From Stromatinia cepivora (lineage: Eukaryota; Ascomycota; Leotiomycetes; Helotiales; Sclerotiniaceae): DNA of 64,000 nt. The stretch covers positions 496,001-560,000 of the forward strand of contig RCTD01000021.1 of the NCBI GenBank assembly GCA_014898415.1, written 5' to 3'. Under the pieces are notes generated by a model. The model was not told the DNA's origin. It saw only the letters and a program-made list of their open reading frames with translations, and searched no databases. Shown piece after piece: positions 23,701 through 36,700 of this stretch (position 1 is its first letter; every line of letters starts with the position of its first letter). Both the position numbers and the translations under genes were made by a program.

Positions 23701-26120
23701 ATACAAATACAATAATCAAAATTTAATTATTCATTATCATTTATATTTAATAATATAAAAGGATCTTTAAACTAAAAATACTATTAAAACTATTTATATT
23801 ATTAAATTTATAAATCAATTATTCCAAATTATAATAATAATGATTACTAAATACAATCTCGAAATCAAGAAATATAATATAATCAATATCTTTATCAATA
23901 TTTTATATAATCTTTTTGATATCTTAATTATATATGATTTACTTAACAATTACAAAATCCCAAACAAAAATATCATAATTAATCGAACTTTATATAATCT
24001 ATATAATTCCCCAATTATATAAATATTCGAAAAACTAGAATTGATATAATACAAAAAGAAATCATATTTATATATTAATCTAAAATATACTATTTTCATT
24101 CTTTTCTTTATAAATAATGTTCAAATCATTTATTATAAGAAAGATAAATTAATTATTATAAAACTCACTAAAAAAAATTAAAACTATATATAAATTATAA
24201 AATCTAGGAAATACAAAATAATTTTTAAAAATATACATATTCTATAATCAATCCAAAAAAAGCTATAATTAATTTATAATATATATATTAAAAAAATTAC
24301 CAAGAAAATGAAAATAATAAATAGAATAACAAATTTATTACTTTTCATAGTAATATTTCAAAAAAATCAGGATTAAACTTCTATATATATTAAAAAAAAT
24401 AAGATCAATACTATATATTATTCATCATCTCATAATTAAACCATTATCCAATCAATTCAACAAACAATTATATAAAAACTATTAATTATTATTTATAATA
24501 TTTTTAAATTACAGAATTTCTTATAATTTAATATAATGATAATCAAATATTTCTTTTACAAATAATCCCAATACTTATCGATTATTTTAAAAATATATTA
24601 TATCCCTCTTCAATAACTTGATTATATAAAAAATCTTTAAAAAAAGTATTATAACCATTTCGATTACCGAAATCAAGTTTCTTAAAATCGAATATATATC
24701 AAAAGAAATCATAACAATTCTATATTTCTTGAAAAAAATCGATCTAATAAGAAAAAAACTAATAACAATCTGTTATAATAATCAATAAAAACAAACAAAT
24801 TATTGCAAAACTAAAATATATTAATATCTAAAATATATAATTACATTAAAAATATTCAAAACAGAATCCTTATATAATTTATTTACTAATCATTAATATA
24901 ATTATTAATAAACTTATCAAAAACTTTATAAAATAAAAATTTAAATATTTCTATTTCCTTTTTAATTTACAAAATATAAATAATAAAATTATAAGAATCA
25001 AATAACAATAACAATTTAAAACTCATAATTCTTTTTTTAACAATAATTATAAATAAAATAAATCCTATTTGATATTCCAAATCATTATACTTTTCTATAA
25101 TATACTTTAATTCTTCTATTTAAAATCTATCAAAAAAATATAATTAATATCGATTTCTTTCTTTTCTTTCTTTTCTTCTTATTATTTATTTCTTCTGTAA
25201 AAATCACGAATAACAAAGAATCAACTAATCTCAATTTGATTGTAAAACTTTTTATTATCTATTCTATAAAGGAAATCATTCTTTTTTTAAATTTAATCGA
25301 TGAATAATATCGGGATAACGATTCTTGTTATCGGTATATTATATAAAGAAAGTTTCTTTAAATCCTAAAAATAACAAAATAATGTATTATTATTTTTATA
25401 TTTAAATATAAATCGTATATATTTAATTCTAAAACTAAATTGATAATTATAATAAAACTTTTTTTTTCTGGGCTTCATTTTTGAGAAGCTTATTGATTGT
25501 TATATTATATATAGAATTATAATATTTTATTGAGGAATTATATATCTTTAATATATGATTTTTGTATATAATAAACAAAAAGAGAAATAATAACAAAAAT
25601 AATATATAATTTGTTTTTGAAGGATTATATAAATCTTTTAAAATTCTATTTTAAATCTTTTATAATTTTTCATTATAAATATAGTATTATATTCTAGAAT
25701 CATTTTCATTTTCTTTAATATATCCTAATTATTCCCCGAATTGATAATATATTCGATCTGTATATTTCTGTAATTTATATACTTTGTATATCTTTATTTT
25801 ACTAAATATATAATTTATTACAATAATATAAAATCCTTATCTAAAAACGAAATAATAAACAAGAAATATTTTTTCTAAAAAAGCCAAATCTTATATATAC
25901 CGAATATATCCGAAAAAAGAAATTTTGTATAATATTATTAAAAGAAATTAACTCTTTGATAAATCGATTATTATAATTATATTATAAATAGTAAACAGTC
26001 GAAATTGATTTGCTCAAGAAAATTATACTTTTGAGGAAATTGAAGAATCGGTAAACTAAATTTATATAAAAAGTGAAAGTTTTTTTTTGTAAATAAAAAA
26101 AAATAATTTGATATAATTAT

Positions 26121-26333
26121 TGTCGGGACAACTGTATACGGGGAAATGAAGCTTATTAACGAACGTATTCAACTCTTTGATTAACACGTTTTGATTTGCC
26201 TAGAGAGCTAGATTCTATAGAAGGTGAAGAGCTATATAATGGTGTATGCCGAGGTACTAGTGCAAATGCTAATGGGCATGTGATCCTTATCATCCTTACC
26301 ATCCTTACCATGCATGTGATTCATATTCCGACA
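26121..26333 (-). mobile_element. Solo LTR, family B, inverted
   Basis: 213 bp bounded by TGTCGGGACAA and TTCCGACA. It is the reverse complement of the LTRs of the dead copia element at 48173-61309, including three degenerate units of the GGTAAGGAT minisatellite. No clean target duplication is visible. No partner LTR was found in this island. Confidence 0.7.
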
Positions 26334-27379
26334 ATAATAAACCTTCAAAATTTCGATCTTTATAATTCTATTTGATAATATAAAAGTGTATTTATTATAA
26401 ATAAATAAATTATTGATATCGATCTTCCAAAATATAATATTTTTAATTGAATTATATTAATATTTTAAATATTCTTTATTCTTTGTAAAATCATTATTCT
26501 TTTAAAACTATAACAAAGCATTTCTTATTAATTCTGATATTGATTTAAATATTATTTCGTTATTAATTAATATATTAATTATCTAATATAATATCGATTA
26601 TTTATAATCAATTCCTATCAACGATCCTTCAGAATTATACAAAAGCAAACTATACCTCTTCTATTAAAAAAAAACCTATAATATTCTACAAAAGTTCTGT
26701 TTTTATTTTCGAAAAAAAAAAAATTATAATTATTATCATAATACTTTTCAATTTACTTTATAATATAAATAATATCTTATTAATATTATTCATATTTTCA
26801 ATATAATCTGATTATCTTGATAAACCATCAATAGGATTTAATTTGCCCGATTTATAAATGATTATAAAATCATAAGCAATCAGAATTTCAATTTATCGTA
26901 TTTGTTTATTATTGAATTCTTTTTTTTTATAAAGTATTGAAGATTATTATAATCTGTTTTGATTATAATAATATATCAATTATTTATAATATAATATTAT
27001 CATAAAACAAAAACTATATAAATAATCAAAAGTTCTTGATTATAAATAAAATACTTTTGTTCTACTAAATTAAACTTCTTCAAATAGAAAATAACAAAAT
27101 ATCATTGAAAAATAATAGAATTGTTTATATTATCGAAGAACAATTGAAAGAATATATATTCTAATATAAATCTAGAAATATTTATTTCGATTAAAATTCA
27201 GAATATTAAATCGAAATATCAAAGTATCGATATAATAATGGGGATTTCTTTTAAATTATCAAAAGCATTTTGAATTTCTTTTGTTCATTTGAATTCCGAT
27301 ATAGTTTTTCCCTTTTTAATATTTTATAATAAATTTGTTAGATTATAAATGATTTATAAATAAACTATAATAAATTATC

Positions 27380-27690
27380 TGTCACGGAAAGCCCTGCGAT
27401 CCCCTGTATCCTACGAAGGATCAAAGGGTATGCTTTCCAATCGGAATGAAGGATCTTCTAGCCCTTACCAATCTCTCCGATTGATAAGATGATCCTGATA
27501 TATTAATAAACAAAGATCTAATCTAATTAAGGTATATATCGGCTAGATAACCATTCATTTGTTTTATATATACAGCTCTTGATTCATATAATCAAGGGCA
27601 AGTCATTCAATTCTTTTTACTCTACCAATCACGTGTACCACCTATTCCCCGATCCCTGAAAGTGCTCTGTAGTCATACTATCCCGTGATA
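27380..27690. mobile_element. Solo LTR, family D
   Basis: 311 bp starting TGTCACGG and ending CCGTGATA (CCGTGACA before a C-to-T change), flanked on both sides by the 5-bp direct repeat TTATC (27375-27379, 27691-27695). The inverted ends and target duplication identify a solo LTR. No second copy in the window. Confidence 0.78.
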
Positions 27691-28034
27691 TTATCAATAA
27701 AAGTTTATAAAGCTTAAAAAGATCTAAACTTTGCAAAAGGATATTAATATTAATTATTTAATAATGATTTGAATTCTATTCAATTCTATAATAATACTCT
27801 TTTTTAATATAATAAAACTCAGGAATTTTATTTTGTATATATAGAATATATATTTCTTTAATTTGGTATAAAATTTATATTCAAATAATCTAATAAGGAC
27901 TCTACAAATATCAATAATATAGATTTCCTTATCTTTGAAATAAATAAAAATATCATTTAAATATATAATACAAATATTATCTATAAAATTAATAAATATT
28001 TGATTGATATATATCTAAAAGATAATAAAGATAT

Positions 28035-29844
28035 TGTGACACAACGGCCGAATAACTTGAGTATCTCTTAGAATTAAAAGCTACAGATCGAAAGGTAGAA
28101 CTACATGATTATATATATATAGGCCGAGAGTTCATTTAGTTTATTCGGGGAATGCTATATTCCGATTAGGGCTCGAATCGATTATATTATATATATATAT
28201 AATACTATCCTTCTTTATATGAAAGCTCGCCTTGAATGTTTTAAACGAATGATATAAAAAAATCCGAAAACAATTATAACTATGAATTATTAATTTTATT
28301 TATCAATTCGGTTAAATATATAAATTCAATGATGTTCATTGTTTTCTTTATTCGATCAGAAAAAGTATATTCATCGATTATGTTTTCCAAATATATTAAA
28401 GCCTTCAATTCCTTTTTCATTCTTTCTTTATCCTATTCTGAATCTGTATCATTATCATTATCGTCCAAAGTAATTAATATAGAACAATTAGCTGAATCAA
28501 ATAAATCATATATTCCATTATATAGATTCAAATAGTAAATACGAATCCAATGATATAAGGATCTATATCATGCATATTTGTTCTTTTTGCGAAAGCGAAC
28601 TCGTTTTTGTAAAATGAATTCGAAAGCTTTCAATTATCGAAACTGAAGGGATACCTTTAATAATGGTATTAAGGTGAAATCGGAATCGAGTATATCTAGA
28701 ATATAATTGATACTAGATACATTCATTGGATCAGAATGATTTTGAAAATGAGAATTAAGGTGTTACAATATGTAGGGAATGGAATTAGTAATTTTATTAA
28801 GAATGAAATTATTGATCGAATAAGCAACTAATTGTTGTATAATTTGTACAAATTCAGGATAGGAATAGAGTAAGCTAAATTGTTGAGTAAATCGATTGTA
28901 TAAAATTGAATTGAGTTTATTGCAAAAGATTGATATTTTATTCGAATCGGATCAATTTTGATTATAAGTTTTGTATAAAGTTTTTTCGAATTTTGTAATA
29001 TAGATATATAACGAATTAATATTTTATTTCAAAGTATAAAGACAATCTTTAGCTTTTTAAATTTTGTTAAGGTTATTATAAACTTCAGAGAATTGATCAA
29101 GGATTGTATTATAATTAAAGGGAATGATTTGATTGATAAACGAAAATTGTAATAATACTATAATTTGAATTTGAAATTCAAGATTAAAATAAATATAATA
29201 AAATTGAATAATAGAATTATTGATTGCAATATTATCTATTTGAAATTTAGTTTTGATTAAAGAAAATTAGGTATCGAACTTTTGTATATTTCTATTAAAC
29301 TTTTCTGGATCGGGAAGATAAGGTTTTGGAATAAGGTTTGATTGAATTAGAAATAAAAAGTATAGAAAAGCAATTTCTTTATATTATTATATTATTTCGG
29401 TTTATAATTTGTTGATTGTAAAGTTGATTGATTTCATTACTAAAAAATAAAGTAAAATCGAAAAGAACATTATTCAAATATAAATATTTTCAAAAGGTTA
29501 TAAAAGATTCTTTCAAAAAGGGTTTTAATAAAGGGAAAACAATTCTATAAATTATATTATAAGTATATATATATAAGTAAAAGTATAAATATATATTTAG
29601 AATTTATAGAATATATATGAGTTTAAATATATATATATATTACTCGATTTTTTATTTCGAAGAACTTTTAATAATATAATATAATGGTCGAATAACTTGA
29701 GTATTTTTTAGAATTAAAAGTTACAAATCGAAAGGTAGAACTACATGATTATATATACACAGGCCGAGAATTCATTCAGCCTATTCGGGGAATGCTGCAT
29801 TCCGACTAGGGCTCGAATCGATCACGTTGTACGTATACGTAACA
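28035..29844. mobile_element. Miniature LTR retroelement (TRIM-like), complete
   Basis: Two direct repeats of exactly 170 bp (28035-28204 and 29675-29844) bound a 1,470-bp interior. The whole 1,810-bp unit is flanked by GATAT on both sides (28030-28034 and 29845-29849), a 5-bp target duplication. The LTRs start TGTGACACAACGG and end CGTAACA before RIP; the two copies differ mostly by C/T and G/A. The interior is too short for gag-pol and has no conserved pol motif; one 68-codon open frame (28329-28535) is not convincing. It fits a non-autonomous element such as a TRIM, mobilised in trans by an unknown partner. Confidence 0.75.
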
Positions 29845-31536
29845 GATATTAATTCAATCAAAAAATATAACTAAATATTCGAATTATTTATAATGAATAT
29901 AGAATACTATTTTCTATTTATTGTCTTCTTATATATATATTCAATGATATATATTTTTAAAATAGAGTTTTATAAAGAAGATCTTTTGCCTTAAACAATC
30001 CAATAATTCGTTAATTAAAAATAAAGGAATACAATTCTTTTTTATAATCCAATTAAGATTATAATAATTAATATATAATCAATAACCACTATCTTTCTTT
30101 AGGATAAATATAATCAAGGTTTTAGCAAAACTAATCGAATAATAAATCCAATCTTTCTTTTGATATTTTTCGAAATATTCTTATAAAATCATTAATTCCT
30201 TTTCTAAAAAAGTATATATTAAACCCTAAAAAAGAATTGATCTAGATTCAAGATCAATATAATATTCTATTGAATAATGATTAAAGAATATATTATTTTT
30301 ATCTTTAGAAAAGGTTTATTTGTAATTTTTATATTTAGAAAATATTTATAAAGATAATAATATAAGGATATTCTTAATATTTGATAATGATTTAATAATT
30401 GATTAGGTTTTAAATAATAAAATATAAATTTTGATTCTAATCTTTATTTCTTTATATAATTATTTGATTATTATTATTTCCAAATCTTATAATATAAATC
30501 TAAAGTGAAAAAAAATCGATTATTAATCGATATCCGGATTTACTATTTGAAATTAAAATAATCTTAAAATAATATCGATTCTAGATAAATCCAAAATAAC
30601 AACAATGAATTGATGAATATATATTCTTTTTTCTTTATATTTATTTATTATTTTAATAATAAATCGATAATTATTATAAAAAAATATACTAATTCTATTA
30701 ACTAATATTAATAAAATACTTTTGCTAAAATCAAAGATTTAATCCTATTCGATATATTTATTTTATTAAATAATATTAATTTGTATTCCGGAATCAATAC
30801 AATAGTATATCTTTGTCGAAATATTATTAACTTTGAAAATTACTTCGATAATTAAAATAATACATTTTTCTTATTGAGGACCCAGAATTATCAAAATAAT
30901 TAAAATTATTATTAGATCCCGGTATTTCCCTGATTATTATCTTATGAAAAATATACAAAGTAATTATAAATAGAATAATTATTTTTATATTATCAATAAA
31001 TATATAAATTGATATATTTTCTCAAATAATGATTTGATTATTAATGGTAATAATATTATAGTTTTTATTCTCGATAATCTTCCTTCAAAGTTTCTTTATT
31101 CTTCTTTTCCGTAAAGGGAGATTTGGAATATTGAAGTTATAATTGGATATCAATAATTAATAATAAATTATTTTGCTATTAAAATTATTTATTTTGAAAA
31201 AGATTAAAAGAATAATTTGATTATACAAAAGGATTACTTTACTTTCAATTACAAGATATATCGAAGGAATTTATTATATAATATATTTTATTTATATTCT
31301 TCAAATAAAATATTTGCTTGATTAATTCGTTTCTGTTTTCGAATTATTAAAATAATTCCAAAATTCTTTTTATAATATAAAAAAATAGATTTATTAAAAG
31401 ATATTCTTTTCAAATACTCTTTATCTTTGATTCGATTTCTTCCTTCAAATTATTAAGATATACTATAAAATTATTTATATTTTATATAGATTATTTGTTA
31501 TATAATCAAATACTAACGATTACCTTTATCTAATAT

Positions 31537-31828
31537 TGTGAAAGAGGTAGGTCGAGATACGTGCGTCCCGATAGCACGCTGCGAGGGGAAATGGGAATTG
31601 GAATTGATCAGATTATATTGTAGAGGCTTCAAGTAGTAAAATTAGTAGGTTTAGATAATGGTTTGGGTTGTGTACAAATGGGGTACAAAAAGACTAGTGG
31701 AAAAACGATTGATTTTTTTCAAGGAGAGGGGAGTAGAGCTTTCTTTTATATCTAACTACGAAGAGTCATGTGATTATATGACTACGAACTAGCTATGTGT
31801 TAGGCCTTGATATCCCAACTTTCTCACA
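31537..31828. mobile_element. Solo LTR, family A, copy 2
   Basis: 292 bp, TGTGAAAGAGG...TTTCTCACA, flanked by ATAT on both sides. It keeps many C and G residues that are T and A in copy 1, so it is younger or less affected by RIP. The 8.1 kb between the copies could be one dead element, but the separate 4-bp flanking repeats favour two solo LTRs. Confidence 0.72.
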
Positions 31829-32699
31829 ATATTATATTGTATATATATTCCTGGAATTCTTTTTATAATATATTAAAATCCATTGTTTTGTTCTCATATT
31901 AATATCAAATCACAAAAGATTGTTTTTGGAAATATTGAATAATACAATCTATTTTCTTTTAATCTATCGAAAAATAATATCCATCATTATTCCGAAATAT
32001 AAATTCAATTTAAAAAAAGAAATCTTTTGCTTTTATAATAATAAAATCCTTATAAAATAAAAGTTTTTAAAATTTCAAAGATCTTCCTTAAAAAACTAAA
32101 ATAGAATTAAATACCGTTTTTCTATCATTAATAATTATTATTAACGAATTAATCGTTCTTTCTTATATAAAATAAATAAAAGTTTTCTCAATCCATTATT
32201 GATTTTCTAATCTAAAGATTTCAAACTCTTTTTATATATTTTCGAATCTTTATACTAATTCTATTTCAAATTATATAATAAATTAATGATTTAGTATCAA
32301 TACTTTATCTTCATTACTATTCAAAATTCTCGATATATTTTCCTTTTGATTTTGAAAGGTATTTGAATTGATCGAAAGATCTGGAATATTTCTTATTCCC
32401 ATTATAATTATTCAAAAGGATATCGATAATAATTAATTAACGAATTACTTCTGAAAAAAAATAAAAAGAATTAGAATTACAAATAACAAAGAATCAATTA
32501 ATCCTAAAATTATAATAAAACTTTTTATTATCCTTTTTTTATCTAAAAAAACCTTTTTCTTTTAAATTCAATAAAAAACAATATTAGAATAATAATAAAT
32601 TATTGATTATATTTTAAAAGATAATAAATACAGAGATTTTGCAGAGTTTTCTAATCGAATAATGATGTATCGTTAATTATATATTTGTCTCTAACAATA

Positions 32700-33085
32700 A
32701 AGCTATTTCCTTGTAGAGTTTCCTAGTTTTATTAGTAATATCCTGCTAGCAACCGTAACAGTACTATTGGTTGTTATTTTTTTTTGTATAAAGTGATTTT
32801 ATGAGATTTGGTTTGAATTCATTTTGTTTATAGTTATAAAATAATCTAGAATTTCATTAAAAACTATAAATACGAAGGTATTCTTTAAAGAATTCTTCGG
32901 AAAAACAAATAGATAAAAATCAATATTCAATATATATATATATAATTCTGATTTCAATATTATTTTATTTATATATTCGATCACTCCTAAACTAAATACA
33001 ATTAAATCTTCCATTATTATAATAAATAATATTATAATATTATTATATATATTATTTATTATTACCCGAATAACCTCCTCCAAGA
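32700..33085 (-). mobile_element. Diverged LTR related to the copia LTR, at island edge
   Basis: The sequence follows the copia LTR of the second island (compare 55780-56089), sharing ATTGGTT, TAGAATTTCAT, AAAGAATTCTTC, AATATTCAATA and the end AACCTCCTCCAAGA. It ends exactly where normal-GC DNA resumes. The 5' end is unclear. No target duplication found. Confidence 0.6.
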
Positions 33086-33713
33086 AGGTCCTCAAAAAAC
33101 CGCGGAGAACAACTCCGCTCAGAATGGGATGTTTCGTTATTGGGGAAGTTCTCCATACATATGTTGGCCATGCTCAACCTTGAGGATCTGCACTCATTGT
33201 ATTTCATGAAATCATGCCGAGTTCAAAATCCCGCTTCGATTGTGCTTTAAAATCCCACGGGAGCCAATGCAGATAGCCTTTCGTAATGGAGGTTTTGGAG
33301 ACATGATAGGCGTCTAGCATACCTTCCAATTCAGCCTGCATGGCTCGCTGCTTCCTCGATTTGGAAGTTGCATTTTTATCTCTCAACAGCTCTCTTGAGT
33401 GGGGATGGTCAAAAAAGTGATTTTTACCCGCACGGCATCTCTTTCATCTCTTTCATCTCTCTAAGCAACAGAACTAACTTGCAGTTTGATCGGGAGAAGA
33501 GTCCAAGTCTCAAGCCTCTCTGCGATATCATCATAACATTTCTTTCAGTACCATTGGAGTGCTTTCAATTCATACTATCATACACCCCTTTTGCTGCCAA
33601 TGTATCAAATGGCCATTTAACCAGAGAAAAGCCATATTCTTTCTATTTCATCGCAGATCGCGAATCTTAGAGTATCTTCAATTCAGGAGAACCTTCAGAA
33701 AGAACCCATCAAC
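33086..33713. other. Upstream region of the WSC protein gene
   Basis: Normal-GC sequence after the island. Short open frames on both strands (for example 33204-33386 minus) show no recognisable domain. It presumably carries the promoter of the downstream gene. Confidence 0.45.
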
Positions 33714-36700
33714 ATGCTATTTTCTCCTTCCCATATAGTCGTGCTTCTTGCCGGGATATTTGTTAATGTTTTAGTCCACGGTCTTTCATCTACCGACGAA
33801 TATAGAGATGCAGATCTGCAGCAAACAGGATATCTGTAAGTACTTTCCTTTTCCATATAAAGAAGAAGAACACTGAGTAATAACCAGGTCTAATCATAAC
33901 ATGGATCCGGGAATTATTGATAGTTCATCATTCGGGCAGCTGTGGAAAGTCACTTTCAATTTCCAGGAACAGGTTAGTAATATGATCATGTTTTCATTCC
34001 GATTATAGCACTTTCTTCCGATTTCAGCATACGAAGTTCATTACATTCTGCAAGGCACACGAACACACCAACTATGGGGTTTATTGCGTCATTCGTTCAA
34101 GCATTGAACTTTGCATGTATTGGAGCACTGCATTTATGTTGTGCAAATGTGCTATCTGATATGGAGTCACTCTGCGCATTGCATGAGCGATTGCTAATGA
34201 ATTCAGTTCTATGCTAAACCATTGACTTATACACCACTTACGGGCGGCCCTCAATTATTATTTCTTGCATCCAGCCAAAACTATATCAGAACTCTCAATG
34301 CCGAGACGGGAGTGCTCATAAACTCAAGACAAGTTCATACCCCATTCTTACAATCCGATATAGGATGTACAGGTATGTTTGAGTGTGAAAGAAAAGTTAG
34401 ATATCACTAAGCTGACAGCTTGCGAGACATTCCCAATTTCATTGGTATTATAGGTAAGCAAGAGATATCTATCTACCTATCACTCCGCTAATCAAGCTGA
34501 AGGCACACCTATCATTGACCCCGCCACTGATATAGCATATTTCTTCGCCAAAACTTACATACCAAATTATAGAGTTCCAGGGAATACTGGGACGGCAAAT
34601 GGCGTTTACTATTTTCATGCGGTCAATATCAGTACTTTACTTGACGTGTTTCCACCAATACTTATCGACGGTGCAATTGCAGATAATGCCCCCCAAAAGT
34701 ATTTTATTGGAGGAGTGATTCTACAACGCCCTTCATTGACACAGGTTGGCAGTGTGGTATATGGCTCTTTCGGAGGCCATTGTGATCTCTTCAATTACAC
34801 TGGTCTTGTAATGGGCATCGACATCAATAAAGCCAAGATTATCACCAACTGGGCAGTTGAAAGTGGGCCATTAGTTCCGCAAACAAATGTTCTACTTCAA
34901 GGAGGAGGAGGCGGAGAAGGTGGAATATGGATGAGTGGAATGGGATTGGCGACTGATGGAGCTAGGATTTTTCTTGTAACTGGGAATGGTGGTGTAAGTA
35001 TCCTCTGTTCTCGAGATAGTATGTCGGTACTTTGCAAGGACTGACGATTCTAGGCTCATCAAAATCAAGGGACTCCAGCTTCTGGTTCGAGTGGGTGTCA
35101 AACCTTAGGGGAAGCAACTATCAATCTAGCCTTGGATAACACCGGAGTAATTTCTGTGTCGGATTATTTTCAACCTTACGACTATCAAAACATGGATGCT
35201 GGTGATCAAGACTTTGGTAGTGGAGGTATTGTTCTACTCGATCCGACAGTTTTCAAAGGCATAGGTGTGGATAAGATGGCCGTCACTGCTGGTAAAAATG
35301 GGAAAATTTATATCCTAAATGCAAACAATCTTGGCGGATACAAGCTAGGCCCCGGGCAGACTGACAATATCTTGCAAACTATTGTCACAAACGCAGCCGT
35401 GTTTGGTGCCTGCGGCTCTTATCCTCTTGAGGGTGGTTTTATTTACTGTACTCCTGTCGGCTTAGCCACATCGGTGTATCAGCTCACATTCACGTCTAGC
35501 GGTATTCCCCAATTTTCTAAAATTGGTCAAACTAATGAAATATCGGCGGGTCGTGTTGGAGTGGGAATTCCAACTGTTACTAGCTTCAATAACCAAATCG
35601 GCACGGCGATTCTTTGGATGACAGACCCTGATGCTGGGCTCCGTGCATGGTATGCTGTCCCTCAAAATGGTGTCTTACAGAAAATAAATATACCACAAAT
35701 TGGGGGCGCGAACAAATTTCAGCGTCCAGCTTTCGGAAACGGTCGAGTATATACAACAGATTCAAATGGCGTTCTGTATTGTCTTGGAGCGCCTGTTAAC
35801 CTTCCTTGTCAGTAATGCTCTTAGGTCAACTAACCCTTTCGTCTGGTTGACGCAAATGTAAAGCAATATATGCTAATCCAGAATGTAGTAAACTGCACTT
35901 CTCCAATCGATTTTGGGATTGTCGCCCTTGGAAATAAGTCCATCCAAACTGTCAGTTGTACTACCATTATTGCAATTACTTCAATAAATGGTGCAACTGT
36001 CGGGAATGGGTATTTCTCCGTTGACAATTCAACCTTGCCAACTGGTCCCTTGAAAGCGGGTACCACATTCACATTCCCCGTCACTTGGGACTTGACGAAT
36101 GTTCAAGTTGGAGCCACGGCGAATACATCTTTCGGAAATGTGTCTCCCGGGATCAAAAGCACGCCCTTGACAATTTTAACGACAAATGCGGTTGCCGGCT
36201 ACGCTACTCTTTACCCGATAAGTTTGACTGGTACCGAGGTGTCCTCGAAACCGTTCCTGGCAATTGCTCCTACCACTGTGGACTACGGCGGAATTATTCT
36301 CACAAATACAAGTGACATCAATCCTCAGTCAGCTATATTTACGATATCGAATAAAGGATTGATGGCCATGACGATCACGGGGTATGCATATACTGCGGAT
36401 GAGTTGGATGATAATCCAGCCTTCATCAATAGCACCGTGATAAATGGGACATGGAACTTGGGGTTTGGATACTTCACTGCAGTAGGACTTCCAATGATCG
36501 GAAGTCAGATAGCACCAAGCTCGCAGATATCTATACAATCCTCTTTTGACCCAACCAATGGAACTGGATCATACAATTCTTACTGGCAAGTCTGGTCAGA
36601 TGGAGGTTCAGTCAATATCATCCTTGAGGGTATTGCCTCAACGGCTCCGATAACCAATTTTTCAATTAGTAATAGTGAAGGTGGATGGCTTCCCCAAGCT

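Larger units (their letters stand above)
19510..33085. repeat. AT-rich, RIP-degraded repeat island
   Basis: Base composition drops abruptly to very AT-rich at about 19510 and recovers at 33086. Almost every frame is broken by stops, and no host gene can be supported. Where two copies of a repeat can be compared (28035 against 29675; 23409 against 31537) nearly all differences are C/T or G/A, the pattern left by RIP. The sub-elements I could delimit are listed separately; the rest (especially 19.5-23.2, 24-26 and 30-31.5 kb) is too decayed to classify. The right edge coincides with the end of an LTR related to the copia LTR in the second island. Confidence 0.85.

Noticed and set aside
23409..31828. 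Single 8.4-kb LTR element bounded by the two family A copies
   Set aside because: Each copy has its own matching 4-bp flanks (ATAC, ATAT), and the outer flanks do not match each other; two solo LTRs fit better, though not proven.
32799..33095. 98-codon Ile/Asn-rich frame on the minus strand
   Set aside because: Falls inside a degraded LTR; composition reflects AT-richness.
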